From assembly GCF_900113665.1 (NCBI RefSeq), contig NZ_FOQD01000001.1, positions 558,001 to 622,000 on the forward strand: 64,000 bases of DNA, read 5' to 3'. Numbering within the stretch: the first letter of the stretch is position 1; each line of letters opens with the position of its first letter. The notes beneath the pieces are model-generated. The model did not search any database. It was not told the DNA's origin and saw only the letters and a list, made by a program, of their open reading frames with translations. This document shows, one piece after another, positions 38,053-46,784 of this stretch. A program made the position numbers and the translations under genes. The DNA comes from Planctomicrobium piriforme. GTDB lineage: Bacteria > Planctomycetota > Planctomycetia > Planctomycetales > Planctomycetaceae.

Positions 38053-39369
38053 ATGCGGTTTGGCTTGCTGGTGGTTTGCGGATGCATTTCGAGTGTTGCC
38101 GTTGGGGCGGAATGGGTTGGGTTTCGGGGGCCAGTGCCGGAACAGGTGACTGCGGAATCTCTCCCGGCTGTCTGGACTCCGTCTGAGCATGTCCGCTGGC
38201 GCACTGAGCTGATTGGCGTTGGGCAGTCGAGCCCCGTCGTCTGGAACGATCAGGTGTACGTCACCACCGTCGAAGGCCCGAACAAGGAAAACTGTCACGT
38301 CACCGCTTATCGGTTGAACACGGGTGAAAGGCTCTGGCAGGGCTCGCTTGAGAACGCCTCCCCGACTGAAAGTACCGTCTACGTCAGCAAGGCCGCGCCG
38401 ACGGCGGTCGTCGATGCCGGCGGAGTGGTCGTGCTGTTTGAAGGGGGCAATCTGATTGCCCTTTCACATTCCGGAGAACGACGCTGGGAACGCAATCTCG
38501 TGAAGGAATATGGTTCGGTCGAATCGCGGCACGGACTCAGTTCGTCGCTGCTGGAGTCAGGCGACAACGTCATTGTCTGGATCGAACGTCAGGCCGACCC
38601 CTATATCCTCGCGATCAATAAGAAGACAGGCGAGAACGTCTGGAAAACGCCGGGCCTCGGCGCCACGGCGTGGAGTTCACCCATCACGCTGACGGTCGGC
38701 GGCCAGAAGCAACTGGTCTTTTCCGCAACCGGCTTCGTCCGAGGAGTGGAACCGGCAACCGGCGAAATCCTCTGGACTCTCGAAGGCATCTCAGGCAATG
38801 CCACGCCGTCTCCGTGCGTTGTGGGGGACGGCTTGCTGCTGGTGGGCGCATCGGACGGTCGGGGCGAGAGCGGCGGCGGGAAAGCAGCCGACTCCAACGG
38901 CCTGATTCGGGTTACCAAAAACAGCGAAGGCAAGTTCACCGCCGAATTTGTCTGGCGCGCGAAACGGGCCACCTGTTCGTTCGGTTCCCCCTTAGTTCAC
39001 GACGGCTTCGCTTACTTTGTGAATCGAACCGGAGTGCTGTTCTGCCTCGATGTTGCCACTGGCGAAGAGATCTACGCGGAGCGCACGCCTGAGAGCTGCT
39101 GGGCCACTCCGCTGGGAGTCGGCGATCGGATCTATCTGGTCGGTCAGAAGGGGACGACGACCGTCATCAAAGCCGGACGCCAGTTCGAAGTTCTGTCGAA
39201 GAATCGGCTCTGGGAAGCCGAGCCAAAAGCGGAAACGCCCCCCGCCGGCGCCCCGGGCCAGGGCGGTCCCCCAGGCTTCGGCGAAGGCAAAATCCAATAC
39301 GCCGTTGCCGCCCTCCCCGGCTGCCTGTTGATTCGCACGGGTGATGAGCTGTTTTGCGTAGGGGAGTGA
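38053..39369 (+). CDS. Exported PQQ-type beta-propeller protein
   Basis: This 438-residue protein has a signal peptide (MRFGLLVVCGCISSVAVGA, cleavage before EWVG). It then has PQQ/WD-like repeats of the BamB type (WRTELIGVGQSSPVVWNDQV, YRLNTGERLWQG, NKKTGENVWKTPGLGATAWS, VEPATGEILWTLEGI). The C-terminal end contains a Pro/Gly-rich loop (PAGAPGQGGPPGFGEG). These propellers are a hallmark of planctomycete secretomes and bind proteins or glycans rather than PQQ in most cases. The ATG at 38053 gives the signal peptide. Confidence 0.85.
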   Translation: MRFGLLVVCGCISSVAVGAEWVGFRGPVPEQVTAESLPAVWTPSEHVRWRTELIGVGQSSPVVWNDQVYVTTVEGPNKENCHVTAYRLNTGERLWQGSLENASPTESTVYVSKAAPTAVVDAGGVVVLFEGGNLIALSHSGERRWERNLVKEYGSVESRHGLSSSLLESGDNVIVWIERQADPYILAINKKTGENVWKTPGLGATAWSSPITLTVGGQKQLVFSATGFVRGVEPATGEILWTLEGISGNATPSPCVVGDGLLLVGASDGRGESGGGKAADSNGLIRVTKNSEGKFTAEFVWRAKRATCSFGSPLVHDGFAYFVNRTGVLFCLDVATGEEIYAERTPESCWATPLGVGDRIYLVGQKGTTTVIKAGRQFEVLSKNRLWEAEPKAETPPAGAPGQGGPPGFGEGKIQYAVAALPGCLLIRTGDELFCVGE

Positions 39370-39446
39370 AGAGAGTCGAGAGTCCAGAGTTGAGAGTCCA
39401 GAGCCAGACACGGAGTTGAGTGACGAGTGTTGAGAGCTGAGTGTGG
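39370..39446. repeat. Dispersed repeat family B
   Basis: GAGAGTCGAGAGTCCAGAGT followed by TGAGAGTCCAGAGCCAG and GACGAGTGTTGAGAGCTGAG. Confidence 0.75.
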
Positions 39447-39452
39447 TCAATG

Positions 39453-39528
39453 GCTCCCCTCGCCCCGAAAGCGAGGGACCATTTGATCAGACTTCCTATC
39501 GGGGAGAGGGGCTGGGGGTGAGGGGCCG
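39453..39528. repeat. Dispersed repeat family A, long variant copy 5
   Basis: This is the reverse-orientation counterpart of 14017-14093, including the central ATTTGATCAGACTTCCTATC insert. It lies between the PQQ propeller and the next small gene. Confidence 0.88.
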
Positions 39529-39618
39529 ATCGGATAAGCCACGCTTTTCCTGGCTTGCTGCTCCAGTGATCGATTAAAGAGCCGATGACAGCACTCTATT
39601 TCAACTCCAAGGCGAACG

Positions 39619-40101
39619 ATGAGACATCTGCTGATTGCCATCTTGGTTCTGAGCAGCGTCGGGCTGTGTATTGCCGATGAACCGGTGCGATTTCACACGG
39701 TTGCCAAACGACCTGATTCGGTCCTCGCATTCAGCGGCGACGTGGAGCGCACGGTCTGCACGGTCGACAGCCCGTTTGGAATCGATCAGGCGGATGTCAC
39801 TCGAGTCGAGCCTGACTGGCCCAAATCATTCGTCGTGCGGCTGCGCTTGCGCGGGCTGGAGTGCTTTGAAGTCACGACCGGCGACACACAAGTGCGCTGG
39901 TCGATCCCCAGCTCCGGCGACAGTGCCCCGCTGGTGAGTCTCATTCAAAACGGAAAAGAAACCCCGTTAACCGAAGAGCACCTGCTCTACACTCAGCCTG
40001 AGAAGAAAGATGGCGAATACGAAGTGACGATCGCGCCAAAACTCTTCGCACCCAACCCGTCAATGCTGACGCTGCGATGGGTTGATTTCTATCGGAATTG
40101 A
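39619..40101 (+). CDS. Exported protein of unknown function
   Basis: This 160-residue protein has a signal peptide (MRHLLIAILVLSSVGLCIA, cleavage before DEP) and a mature part of alternating strands (KSFVVRLRLRGLECFEVTTG, DGEYEVTIAPKLFAP), probably an all-beta domain. I do not recognise a family. It converges on the large propeller/membrane protein gene with a 21-bp gap. Confidence 0.7.
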   Translation: MRHLLIAILVLSSVGLCIADEPVRFHTVAKRPDSVLAFSGDVERTVCTVDSPFGIDQADVTRVEPDWPKSFVVRLRLRGLECFEVTTGDTQVRWSIPSSGDSAPLVSLIQNGKETPLTEEHLLYTQPEKKDGEYEVTIAPKLFAPNPSMLTLRWVDFYRN

Positions 40102-40122
40102 ATTGGGCTGCGCGAATCCATC

Positions 40123-42033
40123 TCAGCGCCAGCCGTGGCGCAGCAACTCGTACCCTGCTGCGCTCCAGAACAAGACGCTGTAGCCGAGAACCAGCAAGGT
40201 CATCCAGCCTACGGCCCCGGTTCGTCGCCAAAGTCGGGCAGTTGCAACCGCAATTGGCGCTGCCGGCAGGATGCCAAACAAGAAGACCCATTCCATCGGT
40301 TCGCTGAGTGTTTTCAATACCCAGTAATACGCCAGTGACAGGCACAGAAAACCGATTCCGCAGAGTCGTGCCCAAAGTCGAATCCGCCGATCGCCGCGAA
40401 CCTGGGATGCCTTGTCGCTCGCTGCCACGGCGGCTTGCAGTGCGGCAAACAGCGTCGCAGGCCAGGTAAAGAAAAACTCCGCGTTAATGGCATTGAGGAT
40501 TGGTGTGCCGATCACTCCCACGATTCCGATCGCGGCCAACGTTCCATAGGTCATCCGTTCGGAAACAACGGCGCCCCGTAAGACGAACGGAAAGACCAGC
40601 AATAGGGGAAGCAGAACGCAGCCGAGACCTGCGAGATACCAGCGGCCGAGTTCTTTTCCGTCCGGAATCATGAACGGGTGTTCGCGCTCCCCATTCAGCA
40701 GCCACCCCAGCGAGAACGCGGGTCGGCTGCGAATGTCTTCGAGTTTCACTGTCCTGTTCACTCGCTTCGCAGGCCCGGTTCCGACCGACAGGCAGACCGC
40801 TTGTTCGTGAGATCGGACGAACAGCCGCCCATTCGAAAGCACTGGCCTCGTCCAGCAGACCTCCTTTGGAAAGACTTCAGCCTGCGAGCGAATCGAACAC
40901 CCGGAGCGATCGACGTCGGCCAGCAAGACCTCTCCTCGGTCATTGAACAGCAGCAGCCGATTGTTGACGCAGACCGCATTCGCCTGGCCGATGTCCGGGT
41001 TCGACCATAAGACCTCGCCCGTCTGCAGATCGAGTCCGCGAAATGTCCCTCGCGAAGGACGATGCGCCTTCGACTGCGGATCTTTCAGATCGAACCCGAC
41101 CAGCATGCCATCGACGATCACGCTGGTCATCACGTCATTTGAGAACTGCGGACTGTGCCACACTTCTTTGAGCTGGAGAGTTTGCGTTCCTTGTTCGGGA
41201 GTCTGTCGAGAAATCTGATAGGCCGTAGCTCCTGCTTTAAATGGGGCTGACAAAATCAGCATCGGTTCCTGGTAGACCGGCAGCGCAGCATGCTCGTCGT
41301 AACCGCTCGTCAGCACATGCCGCAGGAGCAGCTTGCCTGTGAGGTCATGAATCGTCAGTGCATTTTCGAGATAGCTGACGAGCAGCGCCTGCCCTTCGAA
41401 TGTGATGGGCATCACCGGGCAGTAGCTGGCCGAATCATCTCCGTTCGTCCACATCAGCCGGCCATCCTCCGCCGACAAAGCGACGACCGAAGCGCCAGGC
41501 CCGCCCACCGGGAGAACAACCAGTCCTTCGATCACCAGCGGCGATGCCGAATAACCAAACTCCGTCCCCTTTCCCTGAAACTTTTCATTCACATTCACCG
41601 ACCAGCGCACTGGGCCTGATTGCAGCGCCAGGCACAGCAACAACCCATCCGGCGAGACGGCGTAGACACGGTCGCCAGCGATCGTGGGAGTCGACCGTGG
41701 GCCTGGATAAATGCCGAGTGCTTCAAACGGGGCGTCGTATCGGGTTTCCCACAGCAACTTGCCAGTGCCAGCATCCAGGCAGAGTACGAACTGCCCGAGC
41801 GCCGACTGGTACTGCGTGACACAACGGTCACCGATGACGGCGAAAGACGAATACCCCTGCCCTAACGGGCGAGACCAGAGCACACCCGGCCCCTCAGCGC
41901 TCCATTCGTCGTCGAGAACTTCCGAGTCGGCATGGGCATTAAACGTCGGCCCGCTGAGAAACGGCCAGTCACCCGCGTGAATCGGCGCGGTGATCAGCAG
42001 CAAGTGCAGTGCGCAAATTCGCATTGAATGCAT
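40123..42033 (-). CDS. PQQ-type beta-propeller fused to a six-helix membrane domain
   Basis: This 636-residue protein has a signal peptide (about 1-20, ITAPIHAGD), then an N-terminal beta-propeller (about 25-440) with PQQ-type units (LCLDAGTGKLLWETRYDAPF, ALQSGPVRWSVNVNEKFQGK, LDLQTGEVLWSNPDIGQ). The C-terminal part (about 465-636) has six hydrophobic helices (WYLAGLGCVLLPLLLVFPF, TLAAIGIVGVIGTPILNAI, GFLCLSLAYYWVL and others). The fusion puts the propeller outside the cytoplasm next to a membrane module of unknown function. Confidence 0.82.
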   Translation of the reverse strand: MHSMRICALHLLLITAPIHAGDWPFLSGPTFNAHADSEVLDDEWSAEGPGVLWSRPLGQGYSSFAVIGDRCVTQYQSALGQFVLCLDAGTGKLLWETRYDAPFEALGIYPGPRSTPTIAGDRVYAVSPDGLLLCLALQSGPVRWSVNVNEKFQGKGTEFGYSASPLVIEGLVVLPVGGPGASVVALSAEDGRLMWTNGDDSASYCPVMPITFEGQALLVSYLENALTIHDLTGKLLLRHVLTSGYDEHAALPVYQEPMLILSAPFKAGATAYQISRQTPEQGTQTLQLKEVWHSPQFSNDVMTSVIVDGMLVGFDLKDPQSKAHRPSRGTFRGLDLQTGEVLWSNPDIGQANAVCVNNRLLLFNDRGEVLLADVDRSGCSIRSQAEVFPKEVCWTRPVLSNGRLFVRSHEQAVCLSVGTGPAKRVNRTVKLEDIRSRPAFSLGWLLNGEREHPFMIPDGKELGRWYLAGLGCVLLPLLLVFPFVLRGAVVSERMTYGTLAAIGIVGVIGTPILNAINAEFFFTWPATLFAALQAAVAASDKASQVRGDRRIRLWARLCGIGFLCLSLAYYWVLKTLSEPMEWVFLFGILPAAPIAVATARLWRRTGAVGWMTLLVLGYSVLFWSAAGYELLRHGWR

Positions 42034-42206
42034 GGCCCCTCATGGTGTCGCGATCTCATCGCCGGTTGCCATTGAATACGAGGATCGCGTTCACATTCAG
42101 GGAACTGTTTTCAGGGAATCCGGCCTTGAATGATTCCGAAAAAGATGACCGGAACCATTCCGAGAAAGTGCATCACAATCAGAGCTATCGCGACGGAGCC
42201 CGAGAT

Positions 42207-42794
42207 TTACCCACGTTCCTGTTCCACAGTCAGCCAAATGCCAAAGAGAAACAGAAAGAGTCTTCGAAAAGGCTTCGGAGTCGGTTGATCGGTCAAGCTA
42301 GAAACCGGTGGAGTCTCCGCATTCTCATGACCGGGAGATTGTTTTGGCCTGGGAGCATCCATCACTATCCCAATTAACCTCTCGTCGCCATCGAATGACA
42401 TTCCGAATTGCTTCCACAAGTCGATGACGCCGTGCCACTGCTCTTTTACCTGGTATTCACGCTCTTGAAGTTCTTGAATTAATGCTTTCTCTGTCCATTC
42501 GCCCATTGGCTGGCCAAACAGATGTGCATTCTCTCGTTGATGGATGGTGATGTCAGTGAGAATGCTATCCGCGAGTGGTCCCGCGCCATCGCATTCGCTG
42601 AAGCCAAGTATCAGTCCTTGATAGAGCAGCGAATCGTTCAGGTTAGCGCCCATCCAGTCTTCATAGAGCTGTGGCTCTTGAAAGGCCTGCAATACTTCGG
42701 CAGGCTTCATGCCAAACCGAATGGGACCAATTCCCACGCCCAAGTGGATGTCGAGCCGAGCAGGCGTCCCGTCAACGTCATCAATGCTGGTCAT
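42207..42794 (-). CDS. Lower-GC protein of unknown function, immunity-like pattern
   Basis: This 195-residue protein has no signal peptide. The text IGPIRFGMKPAEVLQAFQEP and DSLLYQGLILGFSECDGAGP fits the loose pattern (i-x-I-x-F-G-M-x-x-x-E-V) seen in several immunity-like and orphan families, but I cannot name one. A short hydrophobic stretch near the C-terminus (LFLFLFGIWLTV) could be a membrane tail. GC is about 47% in the sampled line, below neighbours. Its start overlaps the end of the 80-residue gene (42781-43023), so both are likely translated together. Confidence 0.6.
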   Translation of the reverse strand: MTSIDDVDGTPARLDIHLGVGIGPIRFGMKPAEVLQAFQEPQLYEDWMGANLNDSLLYQGLILGFSECDGAGPLADSILTDITIHQRENAHLFGQPMGEWTEKALIQELQEREYQVKEQWHGVIDLWKQFGMSFDGDERLIGIVMDAPRPKQSPGHENAETPPVSSLTDQPTPKPFRRLFLFLFGIWLTVEQERG

Positions 42795-43023
42795 CGATCA
42801 GCAGCTTCCGTAATTCGGGAGGGTAGGCTTTCGCGAGGCCGGCGATGATCGCGGCGTTGCGGGCGGCGTTTTCGCGGTTGATCGCTTCGAAGCGGCGTCG
42901 CACCACTTCCGGCGGACCCATCGACAGGTAGGGCTGCGCTTCGCGGGTGGCCTGAATCGTCAGAATCAGACGCTCGCTGAACGTCATGCGACGATACGCC
43001 TCGAGAGCTTCACGGCTGAGCAT
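42781..43023 (-). CDS. Small helical protein of unknown function
   Basis: This 80-residue protein is charged and helical (EAYRRMTFSERLILTIQA, EVVRRRFEAINRENAARNAA). I do not recognise a family. The first residues (MLSREALEAYRRMTFSERL) resemble small planctomycete proteins seen next to other orphan genes. Its stop overlaps the next gene's start by 14 bp, which suggests a two-gene transcript. Confidence 0.65.
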   Translation of the reverse strand: MLSREALEAYRRMTFSERLILTIQATREAQPYLSMGPPEVVRRRFEAINRENAARNAAIIAGLAKAYPPELRKLLIDDQH

Positions 43024-43220
43024 CGGTTATGCACCTTCACGGCAGAATGCGACAACTTCACTATCATATCCAGCCACAGCCAAATTTCGCATTCCTACTG
43101 CAAATTCAGCGGTGGGTGGCACGCTCAGAAGCGAAGCGGATGGGCGTGGACGAACAGCAATTGAACGTCGATGGACGAATCGCCACGCCCTTCCAGGACG
43201 TGCCACACGATCCAGCCAAC

Positions 43221-43250
43221 AAAAAAGCCCGGCGATCAAATCGCCGGGCT
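43221..43250 (-). terminator. Rho-independent terminator of the sigma factor gene
   Basis: On the minus strand AGCCCGGCGAT pairs with ATCGCCGGGCT, followed by TTTTTT, 45 bp past the sigma factor stop. Confidence 0.92.
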
Positions 43251-43254
43251 CGTC

Positions 43255-43295
43255 TCTTCTCTGGCTCTAAACTCTGGACCCTCGACTCTGGACTC
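43255..43295. repeat. Dispersed repeat family B
   Basis: CTCTAAACTCTGGACCCTCG followed by ACTCTGGACTCTCACT, between the terminator and the sigma factor stop. Confidence 0.65.
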
Positions 43296-44132
43296 TCACT
43301 CGCCCAGCAGTCCCTTGTTCAGTTTCCGCAGGGCTTCGGATTCGATCTGACGCACGCGTTCACGGGTCAGGCCGAGGGCTTCGCCGATTTCTTTCAGCGT
43401 CCGGGGTTCTGCATCGTCGAGGCCGAACCGCATTTTCAGGATCGTGGCTTCGCGTTCGTCCATCCCCTTCAGCATCCGCTCGACATGCACGAGGTTGTCG
43501 GTGTTGATGAGGTCGTCTTCCGGGCCCAGCATCCGCTCGTCGGGGATCAGATCGCCCAGCGAGACGTTGTTATCGCTGTCGTCGACTTGCGGGGTGGTGT
43601 TGTAGAGCTGAATCGCCTTCTTGACGATCTTGAGTTTCTTTGACGGCAGTTCGAGTTCGCGGGCGATTTCGTCGGCGGTCGGAGTGCGGCCCAATTCATC
43701 GGAGAGCTTGGCATTCGCCCGACGCCACTTCGAGAGCAGTTCCACCATGTAGGCGGGAACGCGAATCGTCTTGGCGGAATTGATGAGCGCCCGCTTGATC
43801 GACTGTTTGATCCAGTAGCTGGCGTAGGTGCTGAACCGGGTGTTCATGTCCGGATCGAACCCTTCGACGGCCCGCAGCAGGCCGAGGTTGCCTTCCTCGA
43901 TCAGGTCTTGCAGCGGCAAGCCCTTGCTGGAATAGCCGCGGGCGATGTTCACCACCAGCCGCAGGTTGGCGCGGACCATGCGGTCGCGAGCGGCGAGGTC
44001 GCCGGCCGAGATGCGGTTTGAAAGTTCTTTTTCGTCTTCGGCGGTCAGGAGCGCGGTTTCATTGATCTCACGCAGATAGGTTTCGAGGGGGTTCTGAACT
44101 GTCGAAGTGCGGCGGCGGATGGTCTTTTGCAT
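43296..44132 (-). CDS. RpoD-related sigma-70 family factor (group 2-like)
   Basis: This 278-residue sigma factor lacks region 1.1 but has the full set of regions 1.2 (NPLETYLREINETALLTAED), 2 (LRLVVNIARGYSSKGLPLQD, LGLLRAVEGFDPDMNTRFST, YASYWIKQSIKRAL), 3 (SKWRRANAKLSDELGRTPTA) and 4 (LGLTRERVRQIESEALRKLN). The region 2.4 text is RFSTYASYWIKQSIKRALI. It should direct RNA polymerase to -35/-10 promoters much like RpoD. A terminator follows at 43221-43250. Confidence 0.94.
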   Translation of the reverse strand: MQKTIRRRTSTVQNPLETYLREINETALLTAEDEKELSNRISAGDLAARDRMVRANLRLVVNIARGYSSKGLPLQDLIEEGNLGLLRAVEGFDPDMNTRFSTYASYWIKQSIKRALINSAKTIRVPAYMVELLSKWRRANAKLSDELGRTPTADEIARELELPSKKLKIVKKAIQLYNTTPQVDDSDNNVSLGDLIPDERMLGPEDDLINTDNLVHVERMLKGMDEREATILKMRFGLDDAEPRTLKEIGEALGLTRERVRQIESEALRKLNKGLLGE

Positions 44133-44683
44133 GGGTGTTTGATTGGCGTCGTCTGTTCGAGATGGAGGTTGTTCGGAATCATTCCGTCCCCCCCGGGTTC
44201 CGTCGCGTCCGTGTGAACCTGTCGAAAGAAATTATCGGACCGGCAAGAAGTGCCGCTGCACCCTGAAGCGCGTTAAATCACCCGGTCCGGGAAAGGGGGA
44301 GAGATTGTGCGGGTGCTGCCGCCCGAGATGGATTTCCCGATTGTCGTGAATCTTCCGCTCGATGCTGGTAACAAGACGTAAAGTTCTTTTGAGAGGCCAG
44401 TTAGGGAGAAATGCAGGCGTTTCTGGCTTGAACAGGGCTGGACGCCAGTCCCGATTTTCGAAAAACTTGGCGAAATTCTCCCTTCTCACCCGAACCTTTT
44501 TACGAGAAGCGGAGTCGAGTATCGTATGAGGAGCGTGCCAGACGCCCCGACCGCCTGAAGTGTTGAAACACGCGGGCTGGCCGGAGAGTTGTGGCCGAGA
44601 TTTTTTCACCTGGTTCCGAAGTCCGGAACCTCGCTGTTACTTGGGTTTCCTGGGACTGCGACCCCCTCGCAGAAGGTGCACCG
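44133..44683. other. Upstream spacer of the sigma factor gene
   Basis: This 551-bp region precedes the minus-strand sigma factor. I see no clear protein gene, no strong consensus promoter and no copy of the repeat families. Confidence 0.45.
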
Positions 44684-45040
44684 ATGCGTCAGCACATCAT
44701 CAACGGCAGCAACATCCATGGTTTCACGGCGAGCAACAGCTCGGTCGTCGCCATTGTCGCCGCTCATGATGCTGGCAAGCTTGGAATGCGCACCGGGAAA
44801 CGTCTATCGAAACTCATGGCGCCCGTCGTCATGTCCCCAGTCGTCGTCAGACCATCGGTACAACCCGAGGTCGACGCCGTACGTTCGCGTCGCGAACGTG
44901 AGGGACTGTGTACGGCCAATGCCATGACGCTGCGCCAGACGGCAACAACCGCGGCGTATCAGGCCTGGCCGGCCGCGGCATTTGAGCCGCCGGCGGCTGC
45001 GTGGGCACGGCTCGTCATCGGACGAGCCATCTCCGTCTGA
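44684..45040 (+). CDS. Possible small basic protein of unknown function
   Basis: A 118-residue frame starts at an ATG preceded by AGAAGGTG. The product begins MRQHIINGSNIHGFTASNSS, then is Val/Ala-rich with basic clusters (VRSRREREGL), and ends AWARLVIGRAISV. Codon use is G/C-rich in third positions but not strongly biased. It lies between two sigma factor genes. No family is recognised and it may be noncoding. Confidence 0.35.
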   Translation: MRQHIINGSNIHGFTASNSSVVAIVAAHDAGKLGMRTGKRLSKLMAPVVMSPVVVRPSVQPEVDAVRSRREREGLCTANAMTLRQTATTAAYQAWPAAAFEPPAAAWARLVIGRAISV

Positions 45041-45370
45041 CCCGATTCTCGGGTCACGGGCAACAGCCCGAAATTCGGAGAAGGTCCACGAGCCCGCCGT
45101 TCCGGCGCCGGTCGTCCTGCATGACTTTGACGGGTTTGTCCCCGTCCGTTGTGCCTGACAGTTGGCGATCGAACCCGGCTGCGTTTGGTCTGCGGTTTTG
45201 TGTTCTCTTCGCAACCTGCTTTGAGAACGTCCGCGGATCGCAAGTGGATCCTGCCTTTGCAGCGTAAGCCCGACGGCGCGCCTGGCGATGTTTTCGCCTT
45301 GCTGCTCTGCCTGCTCGTAGCGTCGTTTTCGATTTTCCTCACTTTCTGTCCCCACGATGGGGAGACTCCC
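45041..45370. other. Upstream spacer of the ECF sigma gene
   Basis: This region contains no convincing gene. An in-frame extension of the sigma gene upstream of 45371 encodes hydrophobic text that does not fit the family. Confidence 0.45.
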
Positions 45371-45922
45371 ATGATCGATGAAACGGAATTGTTGAATCTG
45401 GTGGAGCGGGCACGGCTCGGCGACCGGGACGCATTCGGAATGCTGGCCCGGGAGTACGAAACCGCCGTCTTCGCCATTGTGTTGCGACGGCTGCGGAATC
45501 GCGCCGAAGCCCTCGAAGTGACGCAGGAAGTGTTTCTGCGGGCGATGCGCAAGCTGCCTCAGTTGCGGGAACCGGAACGGTTCGCGGGCTGGTTGAAGCG
45601 GATCGCCGTGCGGATGTCGATCAACCGGGCCGTCCGTCGGCCGCGGGAGACGTACCATCCGCCGGAAACCTTCACCGCGGTGGCGCAGTTGTCGACGCCC
45701 ATCGAAGGGGCGATGCGAACGGAGCAGGCGCAGCAGGTGCGCGTCGGCTTGAAGCAACTGCGGGCGCTCGATCGCGATACGCTGCTGGCCTTCTACTTTG
45801 AAGGTCAGTCGCTGAAGGAAATGAGCGACCGGTTCAGCAGCCCGGTGGGGACGATCAAGCGTCGTCTGCACACGGCTCGGCATCGGTTGAAGGAAGCGCT
45901 GGGCGACCTGCAGCCTGCGTAA
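45371..45922 (+). CDS. ECF-type RNA polymerase sigma factor
   Basis: This 183-residue sigma factor has region 2 (LVERARLGDRDAFGMLAREY, RNRAEALEVTQEVFLRAMRK, LPQLREPERFAGWLKRIAV) and region 4 (LRALDRDTLLAFYFEGQSLK, FSSPVGTIKRRLHTARHRLK). It lacks region 3, as in ECF factors. The ATG at 45371 is preferred because the start MIDETELLNLVERA fits the family. No anti-sigma gene follows; a terminator lies 30 bp after the stop. How it is controlled is unknown. Confidence 0.93.
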   Translation: MIDETELLNLVERARLGDRDAFGMLAREYETAVFAIVLRRLRNRAEALEVTQEVFLRAMRKLPQLREPERFAGWLKRIAVRMSINRAVRRPRETYHPPETFTAVAQLSTPIEGAMRTEQAQQVRVGLKQLRALDRDTLLAFYFEGQSLKEMSDRFSSPVGTIKRRLHTARHRLKEALGDLQPA

Positions 45923-45952
45923 GATCGACCAATCCAGCATCTGCCAATGCGA

Positions 45953-45988
45953 AGAGCGGCACGGTTTACCGTGCCGCTCTTTTTTTTG
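45953..45988 (+). terminator. Rho-independent terminator
   Basis: AGAGCGGCACGGTTTACCGT folds with GCCGCTCT and is followed by TTTTTTTT. Confidence 0.93.
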
Positions 45989-46015
45989 TTTGCCTGAGCC
46001 TCGACGGATTCGACA

Positions 46016-46108
46016 AGGGGTCAGGGGCCAGGATTCAGGGGGCAGGGAAAGGCAAAAGCCGGGAGATCACATCTTTCCCTCATCCCGGACCTCTGGCCTC
46101 TGACCCCT
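46016..46108. repeat. Dispersed repeat family D, inverted pair
   Basis: AGGGGTCAGGGGCCAGGATT and its inverse (CTCTGGCCTCTGACCCCT) bracket about 50 bp, so the element could fold into a long hairpin. It lies just downstream of the exported 155-residue gene on the minus strand and may end its transcript. Confidence 0.75.
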
Positions 46109-46114
46109 CCCTCA

Positions 46115-46582
46115 CTACCATCCCGTCATGAACCCGTCGTACCCGCGGCCGAACTCATAGTTCACGGGAGCGCAGGGATTCTGGCAGGTATTACAGCCGC
46201 CGCCGCCGTAGGGAGCTGGCATGCCGTTGTAGTTAGCCTGCGTGGGGCCGTACATCGTCGAGTATCCGCCGAACAGGCCCCAGCCGCGCCAGCCAGTGCC
46301 GTAGTTCGGATAAACCGTGCCGGACGGAACGGTTCCAGGCATCACGACGGTCGGAGCCGGCATGACGGTGGAGTTTTGGGGAACACTGAAGGTGCCGCTG
46401 GGACCGGGCATGGTGCCGTTGGGCACGCTGCTATTGGGAATGGGGCTGCTGTCGGGGACGACCAGCGTTCCATTCGGATTGACCGGCAGATACGGATCCT
46501 GTGCGTGTGCACCGGATGCAGCGACAACCGTTGCAGCTGCTGCAACAAGACCGAACATCATACGACGCATAGTGAACCTCAT
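46115..46582 (-). CDS. Exported Pro/Gly-rich protein
   Basis: This 155-residue protein has a signal peptide (FGLVAAAATVVAASGAHA, cleavage before QDP). The mature part is low-complexity, rich in Pro, Gly, Asn and Ser (NSSVPNGTMPGPSGTFSV, NSTVMPAPTVVMPGTVPSGT), with a CNTCQNPC Cys cluster near the end. It resembles exported wall- or surface-linked planctomycete proteins but has no known function. Confidence 0.72.
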   Translation of the reverse strand: MRFTMRRMMFGLVAAAATVVAASGAHAQDPYLPVNPNGTLVVPDSSPIPNSSVPNGTMPGPSGTFSVPQNSTVMPAPTVVMPGTVPSGTVYPNYGTGWRGWGLFGGYSTMYGPTQANYNGMPAPYGGGGCNTCQNPCAPVNYEFGRGYDGFMTGW

Positions 46583-46784
46583 CAGCAGGAATTTCGTGGT
46601 GTGACTTCATCCTATCACCACGCAATTGCCGTGCGAGAAGTGCAAGACAAAATCTTTACGCGTCCGCGTTGCCAAAATGCGCTCTGTCGGTCTACATGGA
46701 GAAGTTGGAAATCTTTGCAACGGATGCGCAGAACGCGCAGATTGCCGGGGCGGTTGTCGAGGAAAGGCAAAATGGTACTTGAGA

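Noticed and set aside
39370..39446. Family B repeat text considered as a CRISPR-like array
   Set aside because: The repeated words are short, irregular, not separated by unique spacers of fixed length, and have no cas genes nearby.
44804..45940. A 378-codon open frame on the minus strand
   Set aside because: It covers the ECF sigma gene on the opposite strand, which has recognisable regions 2 and 4; the antisense product is Arg/Gln/His-rich shadow text.
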